The notes beneath the pieces were generated by a model, which saw only the letters and a list, made by a program, of their open reading frames with translations, made no database searches and was not told the DNA's origin. A stretch of 64,000 bases of DNA from Pseudarthrobacter defluvii (GTDB taxonomy: Bacteria; Actinomycetota; Actinomycetes; Actinomycetales; Micrococcaceae), in NCBI RefSeq assembly GCF_030816725.1, contig NZ_JAUSYG010000001.1, positions 3,286,001 through 3,350,000 on the forward strand, read 5' to 3'. Below are positions 9,256-18,033 of this stretch, in pieces. The translations under genes were made by a program, and so were the position numbers. The first letter of the stretch is position 1. Each line of letters begins with the position of its first letter.

Positions 9256-10055
9256 CGCAGGGCCTTTCCGGTGGAGACGCGGACTTCGCCGATGACGGAC
9301 GCCGGTTCTTCCATGGTGCTGGCGAGGATTTCGGCCAGGTGGAGGGTGGTGGTGGAGCTGCCCTGGCGGGACAGTCCGCCGCCGATGTGCATCAGGCAGG
9401 AGGCGTCCCCGCCGGTGCAGAGCTCGGCCCCGGTGGACTCGATGTTGGCCGCCTTGTCCTGGAGCATGGCCGACGAGACATCGGCGTTCTTCATGGAAAA
9501 CGTGCCGCCGAATCCGCAGCACTGGTCCTGTTCGGGCAGCTCGGCAAGGTCGATTCCCTGCACGGTCCGCAGCAGTCGGGACTGCCTGTCCCCGAGCCGC
9601 AGCAGCCGCATCCCGTGGCAGCTGGGATGGTAGGTCACCCGGTGCGGGAAGTAGGAACCCAGTTGGGCTCCGGCGTCGGTCACGCCCAGCACGTCCACCA
9701 GCAGTTCGGACAGCTCGTAGGTTTTGGTGCCGACGGCGGTGGCGCGGGCTTCCAGGGCAGCGTCGCCGCAGGCGCGCGCCACCATGGGGTGCTGGTGCTT
9801 GACCGAGGCCACGCAGGAACCGGACGGGGCGACCGCGACGTCGTAGTCCGCGGTGTCGAATGCGGCCACGTGGTTGGCGACCACCGGGACGGCTTCTTTT
9901 AGGTAGCCGGTGTTGACGTGCATCTGGCCGCAGCAGGCCTGGCCGGAGGGGAACACTACTTCGTGCCCCAGCCGCTCCAGGATCCTGACGGTGGCCTTCG
10001 CCGTGGCCGGGTACATCGCGTCCACGATGCAGGTGGCGAACAAGGCAATTCTCAT
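9252..10055 (-). CDS. lutA: Lactate utilisation Fe-S oxidoreductase A
   Basis: This 267-residue protein has two CCG domains: GQACCGQMHVNTGYLKEA near the middle of the first half and QDQCCGFGGTFSMKN in the second. These cysteine-rich repeats hold an unusual Fe-S cluster in heterodisulfide-reductase-like subunits. The start ATG 10055 (MRIALFATCIVDAMYP) is the conserved N-terminus of LutA/YkgE. It is first in the lutABC operon and is read from the divergent promoter shared with lldP, under TGGTCTGACCA operators. Confidence 0.95.
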   Translation of the reverse strand: MRIALFATCIVDAMYPATAKATVRILERLGHEVVFPSGQACCGQMHVNTGYLKEAVPVVANHVAAFDTADYDVAVAPSGSCVASVKHQHPMVARACGDAALEARATAVGTKTYELSELLVDVLGVTDAGAQLGSYFPHRVTYHPSCHGMRLLRLGDRQSRLLRTVQGIDLAELPEQDQCCGFGGTFSMKNADVSSAMLQDKAANIESTGAELCTGGDASCLMHIGGGLSRQGSSTTTLHLAEILASTMEEPASVIGEVRVSTGKALR

Positions 10056-10080
10056 GACGGCCTTCCGGAGGGTGAGCGTA

Positions 10081-10205
10081 TGGTCTGACCACAGTAGACC
10101 ACGTGATGGCCGCCACTGACAAGCCCGCGTTTGGATGGTGAACCGGCTCACATTCCATCCAAAAGTGGGCTACACTTCCGTGGTCGGACCATTGTGGTCT
10201 GACCA
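10081..10205. promoter_or_regulatory. Three FadR/LldR-type operators between lutA and lldP
   Basis: TGGTCTGACCA occurs at 10081-10091 and 10195-10205, and TGGTCGGACCA at 10181-10191. All are perfect inverted repeats TGGTC-N-GACCA, the known recognition form of FCD-type GntR regulators (FadR, PdhR, LldR). Two sites are 14 bases apart next to lldP; the third is 100 bases away, next to lutA. That layout would let one dimeric regulator control both directions. The FCD regulator encoded at 12057 is the obvious candidate. Confidence 0.85.
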
Positions 10206-10241
10206 AAGCCATCCCCATCGCCCTCATCGTGGAGGAACTTC

Positions 10242-11987
10242 GTGGACCACTTCACCCCCAGCACAGACCCGGTGCTGAACAGCGTTGCCTGGTCGGCCAT
10301 CGTCGGCCTGCTGCCGCTGCTGACCTTCTTTGTCCTTCTCGCCGTCGTCAGGACCAAAGCCCACGTGGCCGGGGCCTTCGCCCTGCTGGTGGCCCTGGCC
10401 GTGGGCATCCTGGCTTTCAAGATGCCCGCAGGCCTGGCGCTTCTGTCCGCCACCCAGGGCGGGGTCTTCGGCGCCTTCCCCGTGCTGTGGATCGTGGTCA
10501 TGGCCGTCTGGCTCTACCAGGTCACGGTGCTGAGCGGCCGTTTTGAAGACCTCCGCCGGGTGTTCGATGTCATTGGCGGCGGCGACGTCCGCCTGCAGGG
10601 CGTCCTGATCGCGTTCTGCTTCGGCGGCCTGCTCGAGGCCCTTGCCGGCTTTGGTGCGCCGGTGGCCATCACCGCCACCATGCTGCTGGCCCTGGGCCTG
10701 CCCCCGCTCCGGGCCGCTGCTGCCGTGCTGGTGGCAAACACCGCCCCGGTCGCCTTTGGTGCCATGGCCATCCCGATCACCACCGCTGCGGGACTCACCG
10801 GCCTGCACGCCACGGACATTGGTGCCATGGTGGGCCGCCAGGCGCCGTTGCTGGCAACCTTCGTCCCGCTGATCCTGCTCTTCATCCTGGACGGACGCAA
10901 GGGTTTGAAGGACTGCTGGCCTGCCGCGCTGGTCATCGGATTCTCCTTCGCCGCAGCGCAGTTCCTCTGCTCGAACTTCTTCTCCTACGAACTCACCGAC
11001 ATCATGGCTTCGCTGGTGGGCCTGGGCGCGGCTGTGCTGTTCTTCCGCTTCTGGAAGCCCCGGGGCACCACAGCAGCGCGTGACCGGCTGGGCGTCGCCG
11101 CGGAGGCTGCTGCGGCCGGCACCACGCCGGCAGGCCAGGGTCCGCGAAGCGCCCGGTCCGGCAGCGTGGCCACCGTAGAGGCGGCCGACGGCGAAAGCCT
11201 CACCCCGGCACGCACGTGGCTGGCACTGTTTCCCTACTTCCTGGTCATTGTGGTGTTCGGCATCGCCAAACTGTGGAAGCTCGGCGTCGACCTTCCGGCC
11301 GCCCTCGCCGCCACCGATGTCAAGGTTCCATGGCCTGTCCTGCACGACGCCCTGGTGGGCGCCGACGGCAAGCCGCTGTCCTCCACCGTCTACGTCTTCC
11401 AGTGGCTGTCCAGCCCGGGCACGCTCCTGCTGATCACGGGCTTGATCGTCGCGGCCGTCTACGCCCGCTTCGATGACGGCGGCCGCTTCCACATGACAGT
11501 AGGCAACGCCGTGGCCGAAATCGGACGGACCATCTTCAAGATGCGCTGGGCCGGCCTGACCATCATCACGGTGCTCGCCCTGGCCTACGTCATGAACAAC
11601 TCGGGCCAGACGGTCTCGATCGGCGTCTGGCTGGCCGGCACCGGAAGCTTCTTCGCGTTCCTCTCCCCGGTGCTCGGCTGGCTGGGCACGGCCGTGACCG
11701 GTTCGGACACCTCCGCGAACGCACTGTTTGCCAAACTGCAGCAGACTGCCGGCCTGAATGCAGGCATCGACCCGAACCTGCTCGTGGCCGGCAATACGGC
11801 CGGCGGTGTAGTGGGCAAGCTCATCAGCCCGCAGAACCTCGCCATTGCCGCCACCGCCGTGAACCTTGACGGCCAGGAGTCTGTCCTTCTGCGTAAGGTA
11901 GTCGGATGGAGCGTGGGGTTGCTTCTGGTGCTGTGCACCATCGTCTACCTGCAATCCACCCCAGTCCTGGGCTGGATGCTCCCGTAG
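10242..11987 (+). CDS. lldP: L-lactate permease, LctP family
   Basis: This 581-residue polytopic membrane protein takes up lactate (and often glycolate) with protons. Family hallmarks are the N-terminal hydrophobic helices, the ALAGFGAPVAITATML segment, VANTAPVAFGAMAIPI, and near the C-terminus VTGSDTSANALFAKLQ followed by GNTAGGVVGKLISPQN. A GTG at 10242, with GGAGG ten bases upstream, is the start. It is divergent from lutABC and followed by the regulator and a D-lactate dehydrogenase gene on the same strand. The cytoplasmic loop around residues 270-320 is Ala/Gly/Thr-rich, as in other actinobacterial members. Confidence 0.95.
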   Translation: MDHFTPSTDPVLNSVAWSAIVGLLPLLTFFVLLAVVRTKAHVAGAFALLVALAVGILAFKMPAGLALLSATQGGVFGAFPVLWIVVMAVWLYQVTVLSGRFEDLRRVFDVIGGGDVRLQGVLIAFCFGGLLEALAGFGAPVAITATMLLALGLPPLRAAAAVLVANTAPVAFGAMAIPITTAAGLTGLHATDIGAMVGRQAPLLATFVPLILLFILDGRKGLKDCWPAALVIGFSFAAAQFLCSNFFSYELTDIMASLVGLGAAVLFFRFWKPRGTTAARDRLGVAAEAAAAGTTPAGQGPRSARSGSVATVEAADGESLTPARTWLALFPYFLVIVVFGIAKLWKLGVDLPAALAATDVKVPWPVLHDALVGADGKPLSSTVYVFQWLSSPGTLLLITGLIVAAVYARFDDGGRFHMTVGNAVAEIGRTIFKMRWAGLTIITVLALAYVMNNSGQTVSIGVWLAGTGSFFAFLSPVLGWLGTAVTGSDTSANALFAKLQQTAGLNAGIDPNLLVAGNTAGGVVGKLISPQNLAIAATAVNLDGQESVLLRKVVGWSVGLLLVLCTIVYLQSTPVLGWMLP

Positions 11988-12056
11988 CCCTCCACCCGCG
12001 CCCAACCGGGGTGCGGGCCCTCCCGGCCCGCACTCCCCCACTCCAGAGGATCGCCC

Positions 12057-12803
12057 GTGACACCCGCCGCAGCCGGAGCAGCCCCCCGACGTCGAACCCA
12101 CGATGCGCTCCTGAAAGACATTGAAGCGGACCTGCGGGCCGGCAAAATCAAGGTCGGAGACCGGCTCCCGGGCGAACGGACCCTGGCGGAAAACTATGGA
12201 ATATCCAGGGCGTCCGTACGCGAGGCCATCCGTATCCTCGACGCCATGGGCGTGGTCCGCAGCTCGGTGGGCTCCGGTCCCACCTCCGGTGCCATTGTGG
12301 TCTCCGATCCGTCCGCAGGGCTCTCCTCCGCCCTCCGGCTGCATGTTGCCAGCAACCGGCTGCCAGTTCAGGACATCGTCCAAACCCGTATCCTCCTGGA
12401 GACGTGGACTGCCCGCGCCGGTGCCGCGCGCGAAGGCGGCGACGCGGAGCGGAAACAGGCGGCCCAACTGCTGGAGGCCATGGACCAGCCCGAGCTGGAC
12501 CGGGCAACCTTCCACGAGCTGGACGCCCGGTTCCATGTGGCGCTGAGTTCGCTTGCAGGCAACGAGGTCATGGCCACCATCATGGAGTCCCTCAGCGGCT
12601 CGATTGTGGGCTACGTCAAGGGAGCCATGGACGCGATGGAGGACTGGCCGGCGGTCCTGGCAGCACTGCGCACCCAACACCACGGAATCTTTGATGCCGT
12701 CCAGTCCCGTGACGGCGAACTCGCCGCACGCCTGCTGCGCGAACACATCGAATGGTTCTACCAGCGGGCCGGGGACGCCACCCTGCCCCACCCCATTACC
12801 TGA
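12057..12803 (+). CDS. lldR: FadR/GntR-type lactate-responsive regulator (FCD domain)
   Basis: This 248-residue regulator has a winged-helix N-terminus (LRAGKIKVGDRLPGERTLAE, then YGISRASVREAIRILDAMGV) and a C-terminal FCD ligand domain with the metal-site pattern DARFHVALS and HHGIFDAV and a further His in LLREHIEWF. It starts with GTG at 12057, with AGAGGA a few bases before. Its place between lldP and the D-lactate dehydrogenase, and three TGGTCNGACCA operators in the lut-lld promoter, point to a lactate-sensing repressor. The symbol is by analogy; the effector is not proven. Confidence 0.85.
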   Translation: MTPAAAGAAPRRRTHDALLKDIEADLRAGKIKVGDRLPGERTLAENYGISRASVREAIRILDAMGVVRSSVGSGPTSGAIVVSDPSAGLSSALRLHVASNRLPVQDIVQTRILLETWTARAGAAREGGDAERKQAAQLLEAMDQPELDRATFHELDARFHVALSSLAGNEVMATIMESLSGSIVGYVKGAMDAMEDWPAVLAALRTQHHGIFDAVQSRDGELAARLLREHIEWFYQRAGDATLPHPIT

Positions 12804-12819
12804 TTTCTTGGAGCCACGC

Positions 12820-15645
12820 ATGAGAACCACCGCAGGAGCCGAATCCCCCGTCCAGCAGCTGGATCTGGATACCGTCAGCACGCGGGACCTGGACCGCCAT
12901 GCCATGGCACACGACGCCTCGCACTACCTCCTGGTCCCGCAAGGGGTAGCCACCCCACGCAATGCCGCCGACGTGGGCGCCCTGCTCCGGCGCAGCCGGG
13001 AGCTTGGGCTTCCCGCCACCTTTCGTTCCGGTGGCACGAGCCTGTCCGGGCAGGCCCTGAGTGACAGCCTGCTGATCAACACCCGCCAGCATTTCCGCGG
13101 TGTTGAGGTGCTCGACGGCGGCGCCCGGGTCCGTGTCCAGCCCGGGGCCACGGTGCGCAGCGTCAACGCCAGGCTTGCCCCCTTTGGGCGCAAGCTCGGC
13201 CCCGATCCCGCCAGCGAAATCGCCTGCACCGTGGGCGGTGTCATCGCCAACAACTCCTCAGGAATGGCGTGCGGCACTGAGCTCAACACCTACCGGACGC
13301 TGGAATCAATGGTGCTGGTGCTGCCCTCGGGCACGGTCATCGACACCGCCGACGCCGACGCCGACCGGCGGCTGCGCGAGCTGGAACCGGAACTCCACGA
13401 GGGGCTCCTGAAGCTGCGCCGGCGGGTCGTGGGAAACGACGAGTCCGTCCGCATCATCAATTCACTGTTCTCGATGAAGAACACCATGGGCTACGGCGTG
13501 AACTCCTTTCTGGATTACGAACGTCCCGTGGACATCCTGATGCACCTGATGATCGGCAGCGAGGGGACCCTCGGCTTTGTGGCGGAGGCTGTCTTCCGGA
13601 CCGTCGAGGTCAAACCCGCCGTCGCCACCGGGCTGCTGGTCTTCAATACCCTCGAGGCGGCAATGGGAGCCCTGCCGGACCTGGTGTCCACCGGCCTTGC
13701 CACCGTCGAACTCATGGACGCGGCAGCGTTGAAGGTGGCCCAGGCCGCCGCCGATGCCCCCGCCGCGATCCGTTCCCTGCCGGTCCAAGGACACGCCGCG
13801 CTGCTGGTGGAACACCAGGGCGCGGACGCCGCCGACCTGTCCGGCAAGCGGGCAGGCTCGCAGCAGCTGTTCGACTCGCTGGACCTTGCAACACCCTTCG
13901 CGCTGACCTCGGACCCGAAAGACCGGGCTGCCCTGTGGCACGTCCGCAAGGGCCTGTACACGGCCGTGGCCGGCGCCCGTCCCTCGGGAACCAACGCACT
14001 GCTGGAGGACATCGTTGTTCCGGTTCCCGCCCTTGCCGGCACCTGCGGCGAACTGACGCGGCTCTTCCACGAGCACCATTACAAGGAATCGGTGATCTTC
14101 GGGCACGCCAAGGACGGAAACGTCCACTTCATGCTCAACGAGCGCTTCGACGATCCGGACCAACTGCTGCGCTACCAGGCCTTCACCGACGAGATGGTGG
14201 ACCTGGTCCTCGGCGCGGGCGGTTCACTCAAAGCCGAGCACGGGACCGGCCGCATCATGGCCCCGTTCGTCCGCCGCCAGTACGGCGACGAGCTCTACAG
14301 AGTCATGCAGGAGATCAAGCGGCTGATCGACCCGCCCAACCTCCTGAACCCGGGTGTGCTGCTCGCCGACGAACCACTCTCCTACATCGAGAACCTGAAG
14401 GTGGCTCCCACCGTCGAGGAGGAAGTGGACCGCTGTGTCGAGTGCGGGTACTGCGAACCGGTTTGCCCCAGCAAGGACATCACGCTTACTCCGCGCCAAC
14501 GCATCGTGCTTCGGCGCGACATTGCTGCCGCTGAGCAGCGCGGCGACCACGCCCTCGCCGCCGGCCTGCGCAAGGACTATGACTACGACGGCGTGCAGAC
14601 CTGCGCCGCCGACGGCATGTGCGTCACTGCCTGCCCGGTGTTGATCAACACCGGAGACCTGGTGCGGCGGCTCCGCAAGGAAAATGCCAACACCGTCGCC
14701 GCGGCCGGCTGGAACAAGGCCGCCGAGAACTGGGGCGCCGTGACCGCCGGCGGCGGCCTGGCCCTGACTGTAGCCAAGGCCATGCCGGCGTCGCTGCCAA
14801 AGGCCGCCACCGCCGTCGGCCGTGCGCTGCTGGGACCGGAGACGGTGCCCGCCTACGCCGACGTGCTGCCAGGCGGCGGTTCCAGGCGCCGGGAACGCCG
14901 GGACCCAGGCAGCATGGCGGTGTTCTTCCCGGCCTGCATCGGCACCATGTTCGGCCCTGCGGATGGCCCGGAAGGCAAGGGAAAGGGCTCGGCCCAGGCA
15001 TTCCTGGACCTCTGCGAACGTGCCGGAGTGGGCATAACCGTCCCGGAAGGCATCGAGAGCCTGTGCTGCGGCACCCCGTGGAAATCCAAGGGCTTCTCCC
15101 AGGGCTATGACGCCATGACAGCCAAGGTCCTGGACCAGCTGTACGAGGCCAGCGGCCGCGGCAGGCTGCCCGTGGTGTGCGATGCCGCTTCCTGCACGGA
15201 AGGCCTGGACACCATGAAGCGTCTTGCCGGCGCGGACGGAGAACGGTATGCCGGACTGCGTTTTGTTGACTCGGTGGAGTTCGTCCACCAGCACGTCCTG
15301 GGCCGGCTCACGGTGACTGCTCCGCTGGGTTCCATGGCTCTGCACCCCACGTGCTCATCCACCCAGCTGGGAACCAACCCCGCGCTGCTCGAAATTGCCG
15401 GGGCCGTCACGGATGATGTCTTCGTGCCGCTCAACTGGGGCTGCTGCGCGTTCGCCGGCGACCGGGGCCTGCTCCATCCTGAACTCACCGACTCCGCGAC
15501 CAACCGGCAGGCCGGCGAGATCAACGAACGGGAATTCGACGCCTACGCCTCCACAAACCGCACCTGCGAGCTGGGAATGTCCAAGGCGACTGGCCACTCC
15601 TACCGCCACCTGCTGGAAATCCTCGAGGAGGCCACCAGGCCCTGA
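12820..15645 (+). CDS. FAD-linked D-lactate dehydrogenase with Fe-S and CCG domains
   Basis: This large fused oxidoreductase (941 residues) is likely to oxidise D-lactate or a similar 2-hydroxyacid to the keto acid. The first part is a PCMH-type FAD domain (TFRSGGTSLSGQALSD, IACTVGGVIANNSSGMACG), then an FAD-oxidase C-terminal domain (VIFGHAKDGNVHFMLNERF). Two ferredoxin motifs follow (CVECGYCEPVCP and CAADGMCVTACPV, around residues 545-615). The last third has CCG-type cysteine motifs (CCGTPWKSKG, GCCAFAGDRG). The start ATG 12820 has a GGAG ribosome site. It follows the lldR gene by 16 bases, so the cluster handles both lactate isomers. Confidence 0.92.
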   Translation: MRTTAGAESPVQQLDLDTVSTRDLDRHAMAHDASHYLLVPQGVATPRNAADVGALLRRSRELGLPATFRSGGTSLSGQALSDSLLINTRQHFRGVEVLDGGARVRVQPGATVRSVNARLAPFGRKLGPDPASEIACTVGGVIANNSSGMACGTELNTYRTLESMVLVLPSGTVIDTADADADRRLRELEPELHEGLLKLRRRVVGNDESVRIINSLFSMKNTMGYGVNSFLDYERPVDILMHLMIGSEGTLGFVAEAVFRTVEVKPAVATGLLVFNTLEAAMGALPDLVSTGLATVELMDAAALKVAQAAADAPAAIRSLPVQGHAALLVEHQGADAADLSGKRAGSQQLFDSLDLATPFALTSDPKDRAALWHVRKGLYTAVAGARPSGTNALLEDIVVPVPALAGTCGELTRLFHEHHYKESVIFGHAKDGNVHFMLNERFDDPDQLLRYQAFTDEMVDLVLGAGGSLKAEHGTGRIMAPFVRRQYGDELYRVMQEIKRLIDPPNLLNPGVLLADEPLSYIENLKVAPTVEEEVDRCVECGYCEPVCPSKDITLTPRQRIVLRRDIAAAEQRGDHALAAGLRKDYDYDGVQTCAADGMCVTACPVLINTGDLVRRLRKENANTVAAAGWNKAAENWGAVTAGGGLALTVAKAMPASLPKAATAVGRALLGPETVPAYADVLPGGGSRRRERRDPGSMAVFFPACIGTMFGPADGPEGKGKGSAQAFLDLCERAGVGITVPEGIESLCCGTPWKSKGFSQGYDAMTAKVLDQLYEASGRGRLPVVCDAASCTEGLDTMKRLAGADGERYAGLRFVDSVEFVHQHVLGRLTVTAPLGSMALHPTCSSTQLGTNPALLEIAGAVTDDVFVPLNWGCCAFAGDRGLLHPELTDSATNRQAGEINEREFDAYASTNRTCELGMSKATGHSYRHLLEILEEATRP

Positions 15646-15750
15646 GGCATCCCCGCTAGACTTGGCCGGGCAAGGACGGATTGGGGGATCCAGGGCGGCA
15701 CAGCCGCTTGTTCCGCTGGTCGGTCGCAGCCAGCGGACCCAAGGACCATC

Positions 15751-16392
15751 ATGACCTTCTTCCAGGACTTTCCCGTCCCTCCCCTGCCGCCCCGGCCGCG
15801 GGCAACCAGGCACGTCCTGCCGCCGTGGGTGGCCGCTCCCGCTTACGAAGTGCCGGCTGTTGTCCACCTCGGCAGGTTCGTGAGCCGGACGCCGGGAATG
15901 GTGCTGGCGGTCAAAGGCGGCGAAGTCTTCTCTACCGGGTGCCTGTTCAGTCTGTCCTGGCTCTTCCGCCGGACCGATCAATCCGATGGGGACTGGGACG
16001 ATTTGCAGCCGCTGTTTTTCCAGCCTGGCAGGGGCTTTCGTGGGCGCAGCGAACGGCAGACCGGGCTGATGTTCGGCGTCGAATTCCCCGATGGTTCAAA
16101 GGCCAGCACCGGCAGCCAGGTACCCTACGGGTTGATGGAACCGGGCACCAACCCGGAACCCCCGGTCCTCGCCCTGAACGGCGGTGGTGGTGGCGGTGGC
16201 GATGAGGAGTTCTCCGGCAGCGGCACGCTCTGGCTGTGGCCGCTCCCGCCGGACGGGGACCTCCGGCTGGTTTGCCAGTGGACGGATTTCGGCCTGGCGG
16301 AAACGTCATTAATGCTCGACGGCGGGACGCTGCGGAGTGCCGCGGCGTCCGTTCAGCCGTACTGGCCGGAGGGGGAGCGCACTGATGGGTGA
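15751..16392 (+). CDS. Hypothetical protein, 213 aa
   Basis: I do not recognise the family. The protein looks soluble and beta-rich, with a Pro-rich N-terminus (PVPPLPPRPRATRHVLPPW), a Gly run in the middle (eight Gly before DEEFSGSGTLWLW) and WPLPPDGDLRLVCQWTDFGL near the end. The Gly run probably marks a surface loop. It overlaps the next small membrane-protein gene by eight bases, so the two are probably translated together. Confidence 0.7.
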   Translation: MTFFQDFPVPPLPPRPRATRHVLPPWVAAPAYEVPAVVHLGRFVSRTPGMVLAVKGGEVFSTGCLFSLSWLFRRTDQSDGDWDDLQPLFFQPGRGFRGRSERQTGLMFGVEFPDGSKASTGSQVPYGLMEPGTNPEPPVLALNGGGGGGGDEEFSGSGTLWLWPLPPDGDLRLVCQWTDFGLAETSLMLDGGTLRSAAASVQPYWPEGERTDG

Positions 16393-16531
16393 CTTTACCG
16401 GGCTTGTCCTGTTTGTCCTCGTCGGGGCCGTCTTCTTCTACATCCTGTACGGCGTGATCCGCGCCGCGGTCCGCGATGGAATCCTGCAGGCCGACGAGCG
16501 GCGCGCGAGGCGCTCCGAACAGCTGAATTAG
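16385..16531 (+). CDS. Small single-span membrane protein, 48 aa
   Basis: ATG 16385 lies inside the end of the previous gene, and a purine-rich GGAGGGGGAGCGC stretch precedes it at good spacing. One hydrophobic helix (LVLFVLVGAVFFYILYGVI) is followed by a charged tail (DERRARRSEQ). The gene overlaps the stop of the convergent gene at 16528 by four bases. The function is unknown; with its upstream partner it may form a small membrane-linked pair. Confidence 0.65.
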   Translation: MGDFTGLVLFVLVGAVFFYILYGVIRAAVRDGILQADERRARRSEQLN

Positions 16532-16791
16532 GCCTCCACCGCGGTGACGATGCTTCCGTACCCCTGCAGGAACATCCGCCGGCCCTGGCCTTCGTCGGTC
16601 CACACCCAGATAACGGAGTAATCCGATGTCACGGCGTCCACCACCCCGGTGCCGGAGACGGTTCCCTCGGCGAAGCGGACTCTGTCCCCCGCGGCGATCC
16701 GGGGATGCCTGGTCCGCTTCCTCCTGGGCTTGAGGGCGGTTTGCCCTGCCGTCGCAGGGTCTGACGTGCAGGTGCTGACGTGCTGGCGCAT
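16528..16791 (-). CDS. Hypothetical protein, 87 aa, SH3-like C-terminal part
   Basis: The basic N-terminus (LKPRRKRTRHPR) is followed by a beta-barrel-like segment (AAGDRVRFAEGTVSGTGVVD, then VIWVWTDEGQGRRMF). That spacing resembles a KOW or SH3-type nucleic-acid-binding or hypothetical small protein. No family is assigned. The region 16792-16913 upstream holds nothing else I can identify. Confidence 0.6.
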   Translation of the reverse strand: MRQHVSTCTSDPATAGQTALKPRRKRTRHPRIAAGDRVRFAEGTVSGTGVVDAVTSDYSVIWVWTDEGQGRRMFLQGYGSIVTAVEA

Positions 16792-16913
16792 GGGATTCCT
16801 CTGGGCTCGCGGGCGGACGGTCAGCTCATTACGACCCTGCCCGCTGCTCCCAGGTCACGGCCGCGTCCTTTCAAACCGAATGTGACTGGTTGATCCCGTC
16901 ACCTGCTGGATGG

Positions 16914-18014
16914 TCAGTCCAGCGCCGCCACGGATCCCAGCGCATCCCAGGCGAAGCTGGCCAGCCAGTGCGTGGACATGAAGTCGCCGCTCTCCAGCCC
17001 GTGGAGCCCGGCCTTCAGCAACGGATCCAAGGCCTCGTTGAGCACAGCCGCCGCGGCGGAGGCCTCGGGCCTGGTGGATTCGCGGAGCGTGGCGATGATG
17101 CGTGCCACCTGTCCGGCGCGGGTCAGGTTTAGCCCGTGCAGATGCACCAGGTAGCCGTCGGTCTCATCCGTAACGCTCACCGGCTGCAGGATCCGCGACT
17201 CCACGGAAAGCTCCGGGAGGAACGCTGCGAACCAGGCGGCGAACTCATCAGCGGTCAGGACGCGGCGCATCAGGTCCGCCTCGCTCAGGCCGGCGGAGAG
17301 GAAGTCCTGGCCGCTGAGCTCCCAGTCGCCCGGCCAGCCGCGGTCATTCGCGAACCAGGTGCGGGCCGCTTCCTCGCAGGCCTTCGCCGCATCAGTACGG
17401 CCGAGCGAGCGGAAGGCATCCAGCATGTAGCCCACGCCGAATGCAGCATTCGTGTGCAGCCCGTGCCGCACCGGGTATTGGGCCTTGGCCATCCACGCCA
17501 CGCTGAGCTCCGCCACGGCGTCCACCAGCGGATCCAGCGCGGTGCCCCATTCACGGAGCTGTGCATTGGAGGAGCCAGCACACGTGGCGGCCAGCCGCAT
17601 CAGCCACGCCCACCCGTAGGGCCGCTCCCAGGAGGGGTTGGCTACCAGGTAGTCCCGTTCCACTGCCAGCTTGGCCGGCGTCAGGTTGGCGCCCAGTGCT
17701 TCCCGGAGCGACGCCCCGGTGGAGCTGTCCACCCAGGCTGCCGTGCCGCCGTCGGACGCTCCCGCCGGGGCAGCCCCTGCAGAAGGCGACCCGTGGGTGC
17801 CGCCCAACAGGCTGGCCCCCAGCCAGTGCATGTGCACGCAGGAGTGCCAGTCGAAGGAGGTGTAGAAGGCGGGGTGGATCTGTTCGGGGGTGGGCCGGTC
17901 ATCGGCGGACACCTGGGTGTGGTGGGCCGAGTGCGGGAAGGGCTCCGAAAGGTTGCCCAGCACCACGGCTGCGTAGTCCGGGGCCACCTGTACGCGGAGG
18001 TCGTTGTCCATCAT
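16914..18014 (-). CDS. DUF2891 family protein
   Basis: This 366-residue soluble protein has the DUF2891 signature: HPAFYTSFDWHSCVHMHWLG near residue 45, then YLVANPSWERPYGWAWLMRL and HTNAAFGVGYMLDAFRSL. The fold is probably an alpha/alpha barrel like some sugar or peptide epimerases and hydrolases, but no activity is established that I know. It lies 19 bases after the DUF979 transporter gene, so it is the last gene of a three-gene unit with DUF969 and DUF979. Context points to metabolism of 5-oxoproline or an N-terminal pyroglutamyl compound. Confidence 0.88.
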   Translation of the reverse strand: MMDNDLRVQVAPDYAAVVLGNLSEPFPHSAHHTQVSADDRPTPEQIHPAFYTSFDWHSCVHMHWLGASLLGGTHGSPSAGAAPAGASDGGTAAWVDSSTGASLREALGANLTPAKLAVERDYLVANPSWERPYGWAWLMRLAATCAGSSNAQLREWGTALDPLVDAVAELSVAWMAKAQYPVRHGLHTNAAFGVGYMLDAFRSLGRTDAAKACEEAARTWFANDRGWPGDWELSGQDFLSAGLSEADLMRRVLTADEFAAWFAAFLPELSVESRILQPVSVTDETDGYLVHLHGLNLTRAGQVARIIATLRESTRPEASAAAAVLNEALDPLLKAGLHGLESGDFMSTHWLASFAWDALGSVAALD

Positions 18015-18033
18015 GCTCCTTTGAGAGGAAGGG

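Noticed and set aside
7690..9633. Long plus-strand frame opposite lutB
   Set aside because: It is a shadow of lutB third-codon bias; lutABC with ATGA overlaps is far better supported.
10224..12905. 893-codon minus-strand frame opposite lldP and lldR
   Set aside because: It covers two well-supported genes, is Gly/Arg/His-rich with no family motif, and starts inside an unrelated gene.
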